DNA from: Nectonema munidae
Lineage: Eukaryota; Nematomorpha; Nectonematoida; Nectonematidae
Direction: 5' to 3'
Assembly (NCBI GenBank): GCA_030549495.1
Contig: JAUIRK010001052.1
Span: 1,178,001 to 1,242,000, forward strand
DNA length: 64,000 nucleotides
Shown here: positions 1-13,200 of the stretch, piece by piece
How the letters are laid out: each line of letters starts with the position of its first letter
Numbering within the stretch: the stretch's first letter is position 1
Notes under the pieces: generated by a model
What the model saw: only the letters and a program-made list of their open reading frames with translations
The model's database searches: none
Told to the model about the DNA's origin: nothing
Made by a program: the position numbers and the translations under genes

Positions 1-938
1 TTTTCGTATTTTTACCTCAATTTAAAATGAAAAAGGACACATTTAAAGTTAAAAAGTATACATATAAAATGAAAAAGATAAAATTAAAGAGAAAATAGGG
101 TAATAAGTGGGTTAAACGTTCCATGCAATTTTGTCTTCTTTTTCTTAATTGAAATTGGTTACAAACTTACGTAATTCTGTTTTATTTAATTATTAGCATT
201 AACAAAATTGCATGTATTCTATGGCTGCAAGATGTCGCAGTTTTTACAGACGCTTAGTAGCGTAATGTCGTGGGATATAGAAGAATCCTGACTTTACATT
301 TTAATTAGGAGTCTTCCTTCAAATATGATATCTCTTTTTAGTATAAAAATTATTCCTTGCTTAAATGTTTCTATATGATTTTTACTGTAAAGAATAAAAA
401 AGTTTCATGACTTTTCAAGCCCATATTTGTCTTGTTTGGCATATTTAAAAAAACTGGCTTCTCTAATATACTCTTAGAATAAGGATATTAATTAAAGAAT
501 AAGAGATACTAAATTTTTTATTTGTTTATCAGATCAAAGAAAGGAATATTCTTCGACAAATGGACAGATGAGAAGAGTGGTCGCAATCGAGATGCTCAAT
601 TTGTGAATAATAACAAAAAACAGTTCAATGCGAAAAAGAAAAGTTCTAAAAAATAAAATAATGAGCTAGATAAACATTTATTCTTCTTATCCTAAATTTA
701 TTATTCGTGTATACTTTTAATTGATGTAAAAGCAACCATGTTGATCACCACTCTTTGAGGACCAAGCAAAACTAGTATTCAAAGAAATTAAATAGATATA
801 TAAAATTCGATTCAAAAAGGAAGCTGACTCAAAGTGATAAAGAATGGCCAAGTGTTGCATTTTATTTCAAAGATATTTAGCTTAAGTGTGAAAAAAAGTT
901 AAATTACTGCAGAACATAAATATTTATGCAAAATCTAG
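1..938 (+). other. Intron upstream of first mapped exon
   Basis: AT-rich sequence with no long frame and no recognisable domain I segment. Presumably an intron of the channel gene whose 5' exons lie outside the window. Confidence 0.6.
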
Positions 939-1252
939 GTGATTAGTCTTGAAGGATGGACAGATATCATGTACTACATCCAAGACGTGTACTCATTTTG
1001 GGCATGGATCTACTTCGTTCTTCTGATCGTGATCGGCTCCTTCTTCCTCATCAATCTGTGTCTTGTCGTGATCGCTACGCAGTTCTCCGAAACGAAGAGG
1101 CGCGAGATGGAGCGAATCAAGTTGGAAAGACGCAACAACGAATCCATGAGTACACTAACTTACATCAGTTCCACCACTTCGACAAATTGTTACCGCGAAC
1201 TCTTGAAGTACATTGCTCACAACTACAGGAAAGCAAAAAGAAGGATAATCAA
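939..1252 (+). CDS. Ca-alpha1T: CaV3 exon: domain I pore loop, S6 and gating brake
   Basis: Acceptor AG at 937-938. The exon opens in phase 0 with V-ISLEGW, the domain I pore loop whose Glu is the first selectivity residue. S6 follows ([19 protein letters not shown]). Then comes the conserved CaV3 helix-loop-helix 'gating brake', including STLTYIS and [20 protein letters not shown], which in known CaV3 channels holds the gate shut at rest. The donor at 1253 (CAA then GTACTC) leaves phase 2, which fits the next exon at 4590. An open frame continues to 1331 but would leave the channel sequence. No pore-loop-proximal exon was seen in 1-938. Confidence 0.93.
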
Positions 1253-4200
1253 GTACTCGCTACAAAGATATTTTACACCAACTTCTCTTCTAACTCGATG
1301 TATCTTGTTATTTCCCTCCAATCAAAAATAAAACAAAACTCTGAAAATAAAAATCCTCAAAAAGGGGGTGATGACGACTTTACTTTAGGACCGTGTTGCC
1401 CAAATTGCGGACCGTGGGTTTCGTGCTGCTCTCAGTATTCTTAATTGCGGCCATTTATATGTTATTTTATAGTTTTTTTTAAACATTTGCATTCTTGCAT
1501 CTTTTGAATCGGAGTAATATAAAGCAAGGTACGATTATTGATCACTGTCACTCCTGAACTCCACCTTAAATTGGTTATCGAAAATACTCATCTTAGCACA
1601 TGCTAAGCTATTTTACGATAAATGTGCACGCGTTATATGAAAATATTATATATTTTACGGACGTATAATTAATTTTTCTATATTTTTAACAATAGCTAAC
1701 TTGTTTAATTCAAAAATGTCTAGGTGTGTTACTCTATGCATATAATTATAACTATATTTTTTGTTGGAATTCGGGTCGTATTTTGTTTTTTTTTACTAAT
1801 TTACTATTATCATTTTTATAATAATTAGGTTATAATGTTATACAACATTATATTTATAATGATAATATTAAATTAGTAAAAAAACAAAATACAACCCGAA
1901 TCCCAACAAAAAATATAGTTATAATTATATGCATAGAGTAACACACCTAGACATTTTTATTTTGAGGTGTCAAATGGGGTACGGCTGTGCATGTTTATGC
2001 ACATAGTAACATATGAGCTCCTATATTTGTTTATCTATCTCTGTTTATTTCTTTGTTCACATTTCTGATTTTATCATGATCTAAATTTCATATTTTTTTC
2101 TCATGCCGCACTTTAAAGATAATTTTTTATTTTAACTTTACTTTTCCTTTAAAAGGCCGATCTTGTAACACCGCCAATGATATCCATCATTTATCTCTAT
2201 TTTGTCTTTTTATTTTTTATTAGAGTAAGCATATTGTGAAAAGATACCTTCAATACTTTATTTTTTAATTTGTCAATTTCAACGTTTAGATGGTGTTAGC
2301 CCTATCATAGCCCACACTTTCCCAACCTTTTTATGGACCCTTTAAAAATTAATAAACTTCATGGATCCCAAACTACAAAACGTAAGATTTCAGTTCTTTA
2401 ATCTCTCAAAATAAGATATTTTCCTTGTAGTTAAAAGTAGGGTTTAAACAGATTCGAAACAGACTCTATTTAAAAAATCGCGAAATCCTTTATGTGAGAG
2501 CTTAGTACTTCACAGCCACGAAAAGAGTTCCCTTTACAATGAAGTCCATAGAAGAAGAATAAGACTAACATTTTGTGAAGTTAATTGACACATTCACACC
2601 CAAATAATGATGCATCCACATAACCGTGTGTGTTTAACAAACTTTTCTTTTAAAATCTCCATGATCCACCTCAATTTTTCTGTGGAACCTTTGTGGTCCA
2701 TATGGACCCTTTTGGGAAACCTTAACCCAGTCAGGAAAGCTCAGGTCCAAGTACCCCATAGTTGGCAATGTGGCTGTACAATCTGGCTAAATCTCTCAAA
2801 ATTAAATTCTCCAAAATATATTTCTTGAAATCAATTCCTAGAAAAAAATTTCTCTAAATCAATCGATCAAAAAATAAGTTCTTGAGCTCTCACTAGTTCA
2901 ATGGTAAATCGTTGCAAATTGTTAGCCGTCTTGAGTCACTTATTTTGTTTATTTTACAATAATAATCTTGTGTATCTTTTATCTCCTTTTTTGATATTCC
3001 TACTCAATCACTATATTCGAGTAATCTGCCTTTGGAGAAATTGATACTTTGAGAAAATATTTTTTGAGAAATTGATTTGTGAAATTTACCATGACCCATA
3101 CAGATACGAATAGATATAGAATACGAGTCCATTGTTAGAATTGAACTCTTAACAATTGTTATTGAATTTTCAAACTTCTTTTTGATTTCATTTTCTATTT
3201 AAGTATTTCATTAAGGTATTCTTTTGTCTCAATCTTAGGGCGTATTTAAATAGTTATATGTATGTGTAATTTTTTGAAATCTCCTAAACTTTTTCATAAT
3301 TAAAATAGCAATTTTCAATAAAATGATTGATATGTATTTATTATATTTTTTACACTCAGTCATCGGACATAAAAGCAGCTAAATAATATAAGAAGAAGAA
3401 GTTTAACTTAAATAAACTTTTACTCTATCGCTTTGTAAGTTATACAGTTAGTTAGTAGTTTACATTTGTTTGTTGGTATTTTGCATTAGTGAATCTTGTA
3501 TACACGTTCACAAATTTTAGATTCAAATTTTGGAGCTTTCATTCCTGACGATTTTGATTCTCGATAGCGCCACTTTAGAGATTTCAACATTCGGGATTGC
3601 GAAATTCAAGATCATAAGAAACATTCCACTTAATTCTGTATACAAAGTTTGACGATATCTCTAAGTATGAAGAGATTGGAGATGAAAATGACTTAAATAA
3701 TGGATGAACTAAATATAATAATGCTTTATATAATTTCTCATATTAATTTTGAAAGTTTTTGAAGCTTAATAATTCATTAAATTTTTATCTCCTAAATCAA
3801 ATTGTTAGACAAATGGAAAATGGATACATCATACTGTATTTTGCGTGTATACAGCAATCAAAACATACGACTGATTGATGTTGAAAAAGTAAAAAATTAA
3901 TCTTTTTAATAAGAGTTATGGGATTCATTTTGAAATGAATTTTTTTGAGCCTTTATAACGCAGATGGCAGGGTCCACGACACGAGTATGCGCTATAACGG
4001 ATCTACTGAAACACATGTTATATGGCGATTAAAATATGAGCGAAGACCTCTCCACTGTTATATTGGATCCCACTTCATAATGAATCTATTTTGTATAGGT
4101 TGTCGTTATAAAATGAAAATTGTATACTTTTGAAGAATATTCTTTTTATATAAATTATATAGAGGAAGCTGAAAATGTATCCTATATTGGCAGTGAACTT

Positions 4201-7200
4201 TTTAGTCATTTTATAATTTGTTTCTTCCTTCTTTTCACCAAGCTCAAGTCAATATTATTTTTACGCAATGTATATTGTTGCGTGGTGTGATTGATGCTTG
4301 AGTGACCTTGCAATGTCTAAAAATTTGAACTTTTAAAGCATTTATTATTAAGTGTGAAAAGGTTGCCTAACAATTGCTAATATATGAAAATGTGTCGACA
4401 AACTTTTAACAAATTACAGTTAATGAAAGCAAAGATATCATGACGTGTTTCCAATGAAATCAAAATCAGTTATGTATCACACCTTACCCGCACCTCTTGT
4501 AGTTCATAGCGAACAGCCTTCTTCCTAAATGCAAAGGGCTTTGATACTTAGAAGGTTGAAAGTAGTTCTTCCCTTTAAATTCATTGCAGATACTTCAAAA
4601 ACGTGAAGGTTAGAAGAATCGAGAGAATTCTTTCGGTGAATGTTCCCACGTTCTCCATTCGTCGCTCCTTACCCAGTCGCGAGTTGGGTGCAAGCATGTA
4701 CAATCTTCGTTCGCGAAGATGTTCTTCTCTCTTCTACCAAAGATGCTCTCACATGTCCAATCCTCATTTCCTTAGTCCATACTATCATCAGTAAGACAAC
4801 TTTAACTATTTCTACTTAATTTTTTTGTATGCGTAAAATGATGAAGTTCTTTTAATTAAAATTTTTGGAGGGCTAAACTCCTGTTGTTTAGGAGTGGCCA
4901 AAAACATAATAGCAACCGGCTCCTGAAATCTCTTTGTTATAACTTCTTATATATATTTCCTTTTAAAACCTTATTTTAATGTCGTTATTTAGAATTTAAT
5001 AACAAAAATATGATGAGAAATATTCAAAAGTTAGTTAGTGAACTGTCTTCAGGCAAATTTGGCGGCTAAACGATATATGTTGAACATGGAAAAACTTACA
5101 ACGATATGTTAAAAGTATGGGATCAATTATAGAATTCATCTTATAAAAACTTTTACCCCAGTTCCATGAATTGTAGATTTTTCACCCCAACATCATAATT
5201 GAAAACTAAAGAGAGTATCGATCAAGTAAAGACAACCCCTCTCTAAATGCAAAAAGTTACGGTGATTAGTCTATCTTAAAATTAAAGGGATTATTTTTAC
5301 TATTTCCAGTATACTACAATATAATATTATGAATTCAAATGTTTTAATTTATTGAAGAAACACATTAAGTAATAAAAGAGATTATTTAGTTATATTCGCT
5401 TTATGAAAGAAAAAGCTTCCAGTGAACCACCGTTGGTATATTTTTGTTGCTGTTTATTTTTTGTGAGGATTTCTCACGCAGTGACATCTATGTAAATTCC
5501 TCAATTTAAAAGGCCTTTCCGCAGAATAGTTCGTTAAGTTTTCCTCTGCGGCTTTTCTGAAAAAATGCGGATTGGGCTCCTCTGGATCCATCTCAAGTAT
5601 ATTTGAGTTGGAATTTTATGAAATCTATTTCTTGAAAAAAATGCTAAAAAAATGTTATTTCGGTAACTTTTTGTATTTTTGTTTTCACATTTTCACAGAG
5701 GTTCTTTAGCTAACTTAAATCGTTATTTCTTGGGTGAAATTTGGATAAATTTTAAAAATATCCATATTTTTTCTTAGATTTATAAAATCATTTTGTAATA
5801 ATTATTTTCATTTCTTTTCACAAACACAGTATACTTAATTCAATTACTTTTTTCAGGGATAAAAAATTATTAGTTCATCATGTCTAGAAAAGAGGCTCCT
5901 ATCATGACAGACTCTGATGAGTCCGATAATGAAAATGGGCAAAATGATAATGCGGACAGTGACACAGCTTCTTTGTTTCAAGAATTGATAGCTAACAAGA
6001 GACTGTGACTGTGATAATAATGATTAAGATCCATCAGATAGTGAGGGAAAAATGGTTTCAACTGATGTCAACGATAGAGAAGACCAATAATTATCATAAG
6101 CCTAATTCAAACCTCAAAATACCATAAATATCAATAATACTCTAAATGCCAACATTGCAGCATATGTAATACCCATTTGAGGTATTATGCCAAAAATGTC
6201 TAATTTAGCAAACCATTCAATATAAATAGACTATAAAACTCCATATTCATTTTTTAAATTCTAATAAATAAGCACCGCTTTATGAATTTATAAAAACGCA
6301 TTAAAGAGTAGTTGTAAAAAGGATTTTCAAAAATATGAGCCCATCTTCTAAGAGCACATATGCTACACATGTCAATTCCTAGTCTTGAAAGTACAAAACA
6401 TCTCGTACTGTGCATAAATTGTGCACGTTTGAGAAAAATTTAAGAAAAAATATTTTAGGTCGTTGGGACAATGAACGAGGCATGTTTAAGTTAAAATCTT
6501 ATAAATAGAAGTCGCACATTGTATGTCGGTGTTTATGCAAAAGCAATTTGCTCACCTCAATTTGATTACTAAAAGATTTAAATAATAAGCTGTTGACGTT
6601 CAGTGGAAACATCCTCAGTATAAAAATCATAGTATCGAGGGGGTTAACTATTTAATGAAAAATAAAAAAAATGATGAAAAAAACTGAGAATATTAAAATT
6701 GATTTTTGGTTCTAAATAGATCGATGCATTCAAATTAAGTCCATTATTTTTATTCTTTTGAAAAAATTAAGATATAAAAAGCTTATAAAAAGTCACAATA
6801 TGCCAACGAATCGTACCTTTTATTTACCCTTAAAATGAAAGTTAGATACTTACATTTAGAACAAAAGATTTACTCAAACGCTAAAAAAATGTAGACCCAC
6901 TCTTACAGTGTTATAAGCCTTTATGCGAAATATTTTCTTGGTGTGTACAGATTTAATGACGCAAAACTTAATCACACGACATTTAATTAATCATCCAGGC
7001 AGCTAACGACACAAATTGATTGTAAAATAATCAACTTAAGTGAAATTCTATTATTACACGTAAGTCCACCTTTGATCTCGTTAATTTTGTTTTATAAAAT
7101 AATCCTTGTCTACGCCGAACACTCTATCATAAGTTAAAAAATATGTAATTTTTTGCACTTAAAATATTGAACACTAATAATAACATATTTTTTTTATATT

Positions 7201-10200
7201 TGTAAGCTAATTTTTTTGTCTCGAGTAAATGAGATATGCAGAGTATACATTGATTTTGAAATTAATTGTTGAATGATTTACAGTATAAGTTGCTTTTTTA
7301 AAATTCGGTTAGACTTATACATCTAACTATGTTAAATGCCTGAGTGAATAAGTGATGCATGGTTAACTATCACCAAATCGTTTTCTTAGATTATTATATT
7401 AACAATCGTCGATTATTCAAAATATTTTTGTTTATTTAAAAAGTGGGTCAGCTGGTCTTGATCTATTTAGATACGATTCTTGTATGTACTTCTTTTTTTT
7501 GCTAAAATCGAATTTCAACATAAAAAAACTAAAATTGTATATTATGCAATTCAGTTTATATATATTCAAAGGATATATATAAACAAACGTCGCATTTTCT
7601 TGCTCATGTCTCCATTTTTGTTGCTTACTACTACACGAGATAGACGTTGTCATTTTCGACACATGGCATAACGGAATACTGGTTTCGTAGTGATATTCAA
7701 GCAATGCACTTATCTCATTTTGGCTGCTTTTTATCTTAGTCATCAAGCGCTATCTAATTTTTCGAGAAGTTTTCCAACAGAACAAGTTCCTATCCAAACT
7801 CAGCTCTCAGAGAGGACCAACGTATCTCTTATTTAATTTCTTTTTCTAAGACAAATTTCCCCATCTCTAGAGAAAAGTTGATCCAGGTAATTATTGTTTT
7901 TCTAAAAAGTATTTGATAAATTGTACTAATTTGTAATAATGTGAAATTTAGTTTTCTTGAGTATATTTACAGGTCCACATTTCCCGTGTTTTTGTTTGTT
8001 AACATTCCGTGAATGTTAAAATTCGCCATTAAAGGATATCTTTTTAATGATAATAACATGACATTGAAACTTTTATGAAATAAGTATAATGATTTAGTTC
8101 ATTTTTGCTAATTCCACTACCAATAATGGATTATACAAGCGCGTCGAATCGGTGCAAACCGATTGGATTCAGAAACACAAATTTGTTTTGCAAACTTTAC
8201 TTTTAAAATATTTTATCCTGTATAAAATAGATGTGGATAAATAGAGAAAATATATAGCTCCCTTTTGTACTGATGCATATTTATAGTCATCTCAAAATTC
8301 AATACACAACTTGTTAAAGTCTGTACTAAATGAGATCAGAAATTCTTTTTATAATCTGAAAGAAATAATTTTTACAGGCTTCGTGGTATGTCCAAGCTTT
8401 TATTGAGTGCCCTGATTCACAAAAAATTTAGACTTCAGACTACATTTTATTTTTTGCTGATTTACCTTACGTATTTATTATAAAACGATTCAGCTATCGC
8501 TGAAGTTAAAGACAAATATTATTTATAGATGCGTAAGATACACAATATTTTGTTATAAAGCATGAACATTGATCAAAAAATCAGTTAGAAAATTATTAAG
8601 ATGGTCTCACTTTATGATATTTACATTCAAAAGATGGGAAAATGCTGAAAGTTTCAAAATGCCGCATTTAAAAATACTGAACTCCTTGCTTTGGACACTA
8701 CTGGTCTATATGAATTAAAGAATGTGTACGTACATATTAAAAAATGATTAACACACTAGAAAACGTTGAATTTTTGTATTATAAATTTTCGCATTTTACT
8801 TCTCATTCCGTTTAAGTCTTGTAATTAAACGTATGATACCACTAAATCATGGATAATGGCACAGAAAGTACAAATAAAATGTATAGCAATATTATTAGAG
8901 GACAAAGCTATCCCATCGCAAATCTTCAAATACTTTCCCGAAAGAATATGATTTGTAGTGGGGCAACTTATATTTTAGTAGCACTAGAATCCATATAAAA
9001 ATTAGATAGTAAAAGAATTTCATTGGTTTCTAAAGAAATTTAGTAATTTTGCAATTTTTCTCTATTTACACATTAAATTATTAGATTTTTTTATGAATGC
9101 TTAGACATGAACCTGTGTTTTTTAAGCCACTTTTCATATTTATTTTCATTTTTGTCTGAAATTTTTTTAACTATTTTACAAATTCAATTCAAGCAATTTT
9201 AACGAATTATTTTTGAACTTATGTGTGTAGTACATTAAGTTACAGTGAACTTTTGATGGTTGGTTTTTAATTTTTAAGTAAATACAGTTTTTTTCGAAGT
9301 ATAACTCGTTGTGGTGGAGTATACGTGAAACTGCTGATTCTCATCGAAATTTAATGAAAAGTTGAATTCTCTAGATTAGTCGAGGATCAGAGATAAATCC
9401 TATTGCTGTACGTATAGATATACGCGAAGATCAAAGTTGATTGATCACACTACATATATGTGCAAAAATAAATATTGTCAATAAAATATATATTGCTACG
9501 AGTTTTCTTATCGTTATTTAATTTTGTGATGTGTTGGCTTAAAATTGTGAACTTGATACAAACAAAGTATTTAAGATAAAGAGGTAACCATTTACTTCAT
9601 ATATTAAAGTTGTACAAAATAGAACTGTTTTGCGCTTTTAGTTTAAGGCACATAACACCAGTTCCTAAATTGAAACCTCATCAACTTCTATTAAGTTGGT
9701 AAACCGAGGCGTTATAATCATCAATATTTACTTCTTACTTCAAAGTTACTCTTTACATTCTACCGTGAAATCATATTTGTTAAATATTAAATATGTGAGA
9801 CACCATTTCAACACATATTTAGATACATTTTTTGACAATTTATGATTATAATAAATTGTGTTTTAATTAATGAATTTGTTATAATTCATGGGTAATTTTA
9901 ATTATCCAAATATTGATTTGGAGTTCAGGTACGGCAGAACGTGATAACTACGAACAGATTTTTTTAAACTTCTTGCATGAATACTTTTTGAATCAAATAA
10001 TTTGAAAGTAATAAAAAGGTTTCCTCAAGTGGTAAGGAATACTGACTTGATTTCACAAACAATGAATATCTTATTCGTGAACTAACAAATATTCTAATTT
10101 GTATGCGAGTGATCACTACTACATAAGTTACAGCTTGAATATTGAATATAAGGAAGCAAAAAGTTTTGAAGTATAAGTACCATGCAGCCAATTATTTATC

Positions 10201-13200
10201 CATAGAAAAAAACCTAGAAGAAATAAATTTGAGTGAATTTGCAAGTGTAAGATTGCAGAGTTTTTACTTTAAATTTAATGATGTTATCAAAGAGCAAGTC
10301 TACTTTAAAAGAATGAAAATTTTAAATTCACCTTCACTTCACTACAGAATAAAAAGAAATGAAATGATAACCATTTTCAGCATTAGAAAGAATAATATGA
10401 TAATAAAAGAAGATGTTTTGCCTGAGTTTTCTGCAAGAATTTCTCGATCACATTGTTACAAGTTTAAATCTGAAAGTTTTCAAAACAACTATCGTCAAAC
10501 TTATTTAACACCAAGAGGATTTGATGGTGTATCATTAAAAATATACGTAAAAATATTTTCCATTTAAAAATAACTACAGAAACCGAAAAGAATGAATAGT
10601 AAGTTTGAAAAATTTTGCTTTACTAATTTCATTTCATTAAATTTTCCATATTTTTAAATGTTCTACTGTACTCCACATGGATTCCCAATTGAAATATTCT
10701 GTTTTTTCGTTTAATGAAAGAAAGAATTTCATTTTTATATATCTTACGAATTCATTTAATATATTTCATGAGATTCATCCTTAAGCTGAGTAATTCACGA
10801 AATTATACATAAAACCAGTACTGTGGGCAAAACAAATCTAATACCTGTTTTGTAGAATAAATGAACATTATAGAAAGGTGGGGGTGTTCTTGCGAAGAAG
10901 CAGATAATATTTTATCCATCGAACTCATAAATTTCCAAATGTAATATTATAAGAAAGGGTTGACATTTCAATGTTAAATAAAAAAATTAATTTTCTTTTA
11001 AAAAATTTTTTTAATATTAATTGTGTTATAAGTTAGCCATTATATTTTCTTGTATGAAATTTATCCTACTTTTACTTTTTTTGATAAATGGAATATTTAC
11101 TATACAACCAGTTATCTGTACCAGTTTCGGCTAACTTAGTAGTTCTGTCTTCAACTTTTACTGCTTATATTTTATCTTTAATCTGTCATGATATCACTAT
11201 AAGACCCTAATTCAATAACAATTTTATTCTTTTTGTGAAATATTTTCAATTTTTTGTCGTTTTTTCATTATAGTTTGTTGAATTCAAAATAAATTTAAAA
11301 TAATTTTTAATTCTGCTCACCTTGAACTTTATACTTTTAAAATAAAATAAAATATTTTTTTCTGTTTATTCTAGATGATCTACAAAAGTGAAAAATTCAA
11401 AGATAAAGATGTGGATTGGGAAAAGAATAAAAATGTGGAACATTTAAAGCAAGGGTATACGTTTTAAAAGCTCTAAACCTCATACTCTGTAATAAATTGT
11501 ATTTATTTAAATGACAATAGAAAATCGTTAAGTTTTGAACATGAAAAGCCGGAAAAACCGATGACATTAAGAAAATTTTCAAGCATGGAACATGATTTGC
11601 ACAATCCTTACCGAATAATTAGAAAAAAGTGTAAAGACGTTTATAAGGAATTCACGCGCGCATTGAAATTATTTTGCCTTATCAAAATACATTTTCTTTT
11701 TCAGGCTCTCATTGCGAAAAACCGTCAAAAAAGAAACTCACAATCAGAGAATTCTCTTCCAGCAAACATGTGAGATTTAACCTAATTTTTACTTGCCATA
11801 TAAATTTCAACCAGAACAATCTTCAACCCAAATCCGGCACACAAGCCCTATCGTACTGGATCTAGTAATAACTGATACCAGAGCGCTTTTACAATATTTT
11901 TTTCTAGAACACATTTTTCCATTAATAAACAATGGCAGTGTGAATGAATTCTTATCCAATTAACATAAACAATTGGATACATAACTTGTAAAGTGGTTGT
12001 TGAAATTTTGCTATCAAATGCGAAAATGACGTAATTGATTGCAACAACACCCAAATAGATCAAAAAAACCTTCATTACTTCTATTACTCAATGAACATTA
12101 AATCATATGATCTTAAGAATCCAAAATAAAACTCTTCTTTCACAAGTTAATCTTTGTTTTGATTGAACATAACGTGGATGTGCTTAAAATTTTTTGGAAG
12201 CCTAGTAAAAGAGAAAGATGATCATCCTAATCTGAATCAGTAATGATCTCGATCCTCTTTCGATCCTCACTTTTAACTTCTTATATCGTTAACGAATCAC
12301 TTCGATATATCTATTTCTCTATACCACTTATAATTAACAATTTTAAGAAAAAAGCTACAAGAACCTAAACTTAATTCTTATGCATTAATTAATATTAATT
12401 AATTGTTATTAAGATCCAAAAAATTTTCCTATAGGAATAAAGGTATATTTAAAGTTAAAAATTAAGGAATATTTGGAAATTTAAGTGCACTAGTAGAATA
12501 GGAGGTTTTTGGACTAACTCTATTACTAATACTAGTGATTCTTACTAACTTAATTTACTCCTTTTGCAAGTACATTTTACTAATTCAGTGTGTATACAGT
12601 CAATAGCGAAATCAGCTATCAAACAGAATTTTCAACAACACCAGACTATCATAACTTATATACTCAAAAAGAAATTTTTCTATAAGAAGATATTTTATTC
12701 TTTCTATCTTTTAGAAATTGAAAACATTCAACCAATTTATATAATTATGATATAGAATGAAATTGAAAGAAATTTATAATGTATCATTTTGTATAAATAA
12801 ATTATAAATTTTTTATCCAATTTTATATTTGATTGAACAATCATTTAATTGTTACAAAATTAATTTACTATTGAAAGCTAAACTTTAATGAAAATGAGTT
12901 TGCAAAAGTTTGTAAAAATATAATTAATTTTAAAATTTAGTTTTTGAAACAAAGTCTAAGTTCAGTTTAGTCACATGAATTTAAAACTTATTTTGTTTAC
13001 ACCCATGTACATTGATAATAATCACTCATTCACCAATACTATAGTAGTTGAGTTGAATAAAGTTCAAAACAAAATTCAGTCCAAATAAAACTCTTTTTCT
13101 ATGTGGGCCAATAGGATTAACTATTTCAAAGTCCTAAAAAAGTTTTGTTAATAAACTTGCCATCAAAAAAGTCTTTTATCATTGAAGGATTAGGTGTCGA

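Noticed and set aside
1253-1444. Extension of the domain I exon, or a 65-nt intron to a CCPNCG-containing frame ending at 1444
   Set aside because: CCPNCG recalls a cysteine motif in the vertebrate I-II linker, but the donor at 1253 joins in phase to 4590 with sensible basic sequence, and the acceptor at 1364 lacks a pyrimidine tract.
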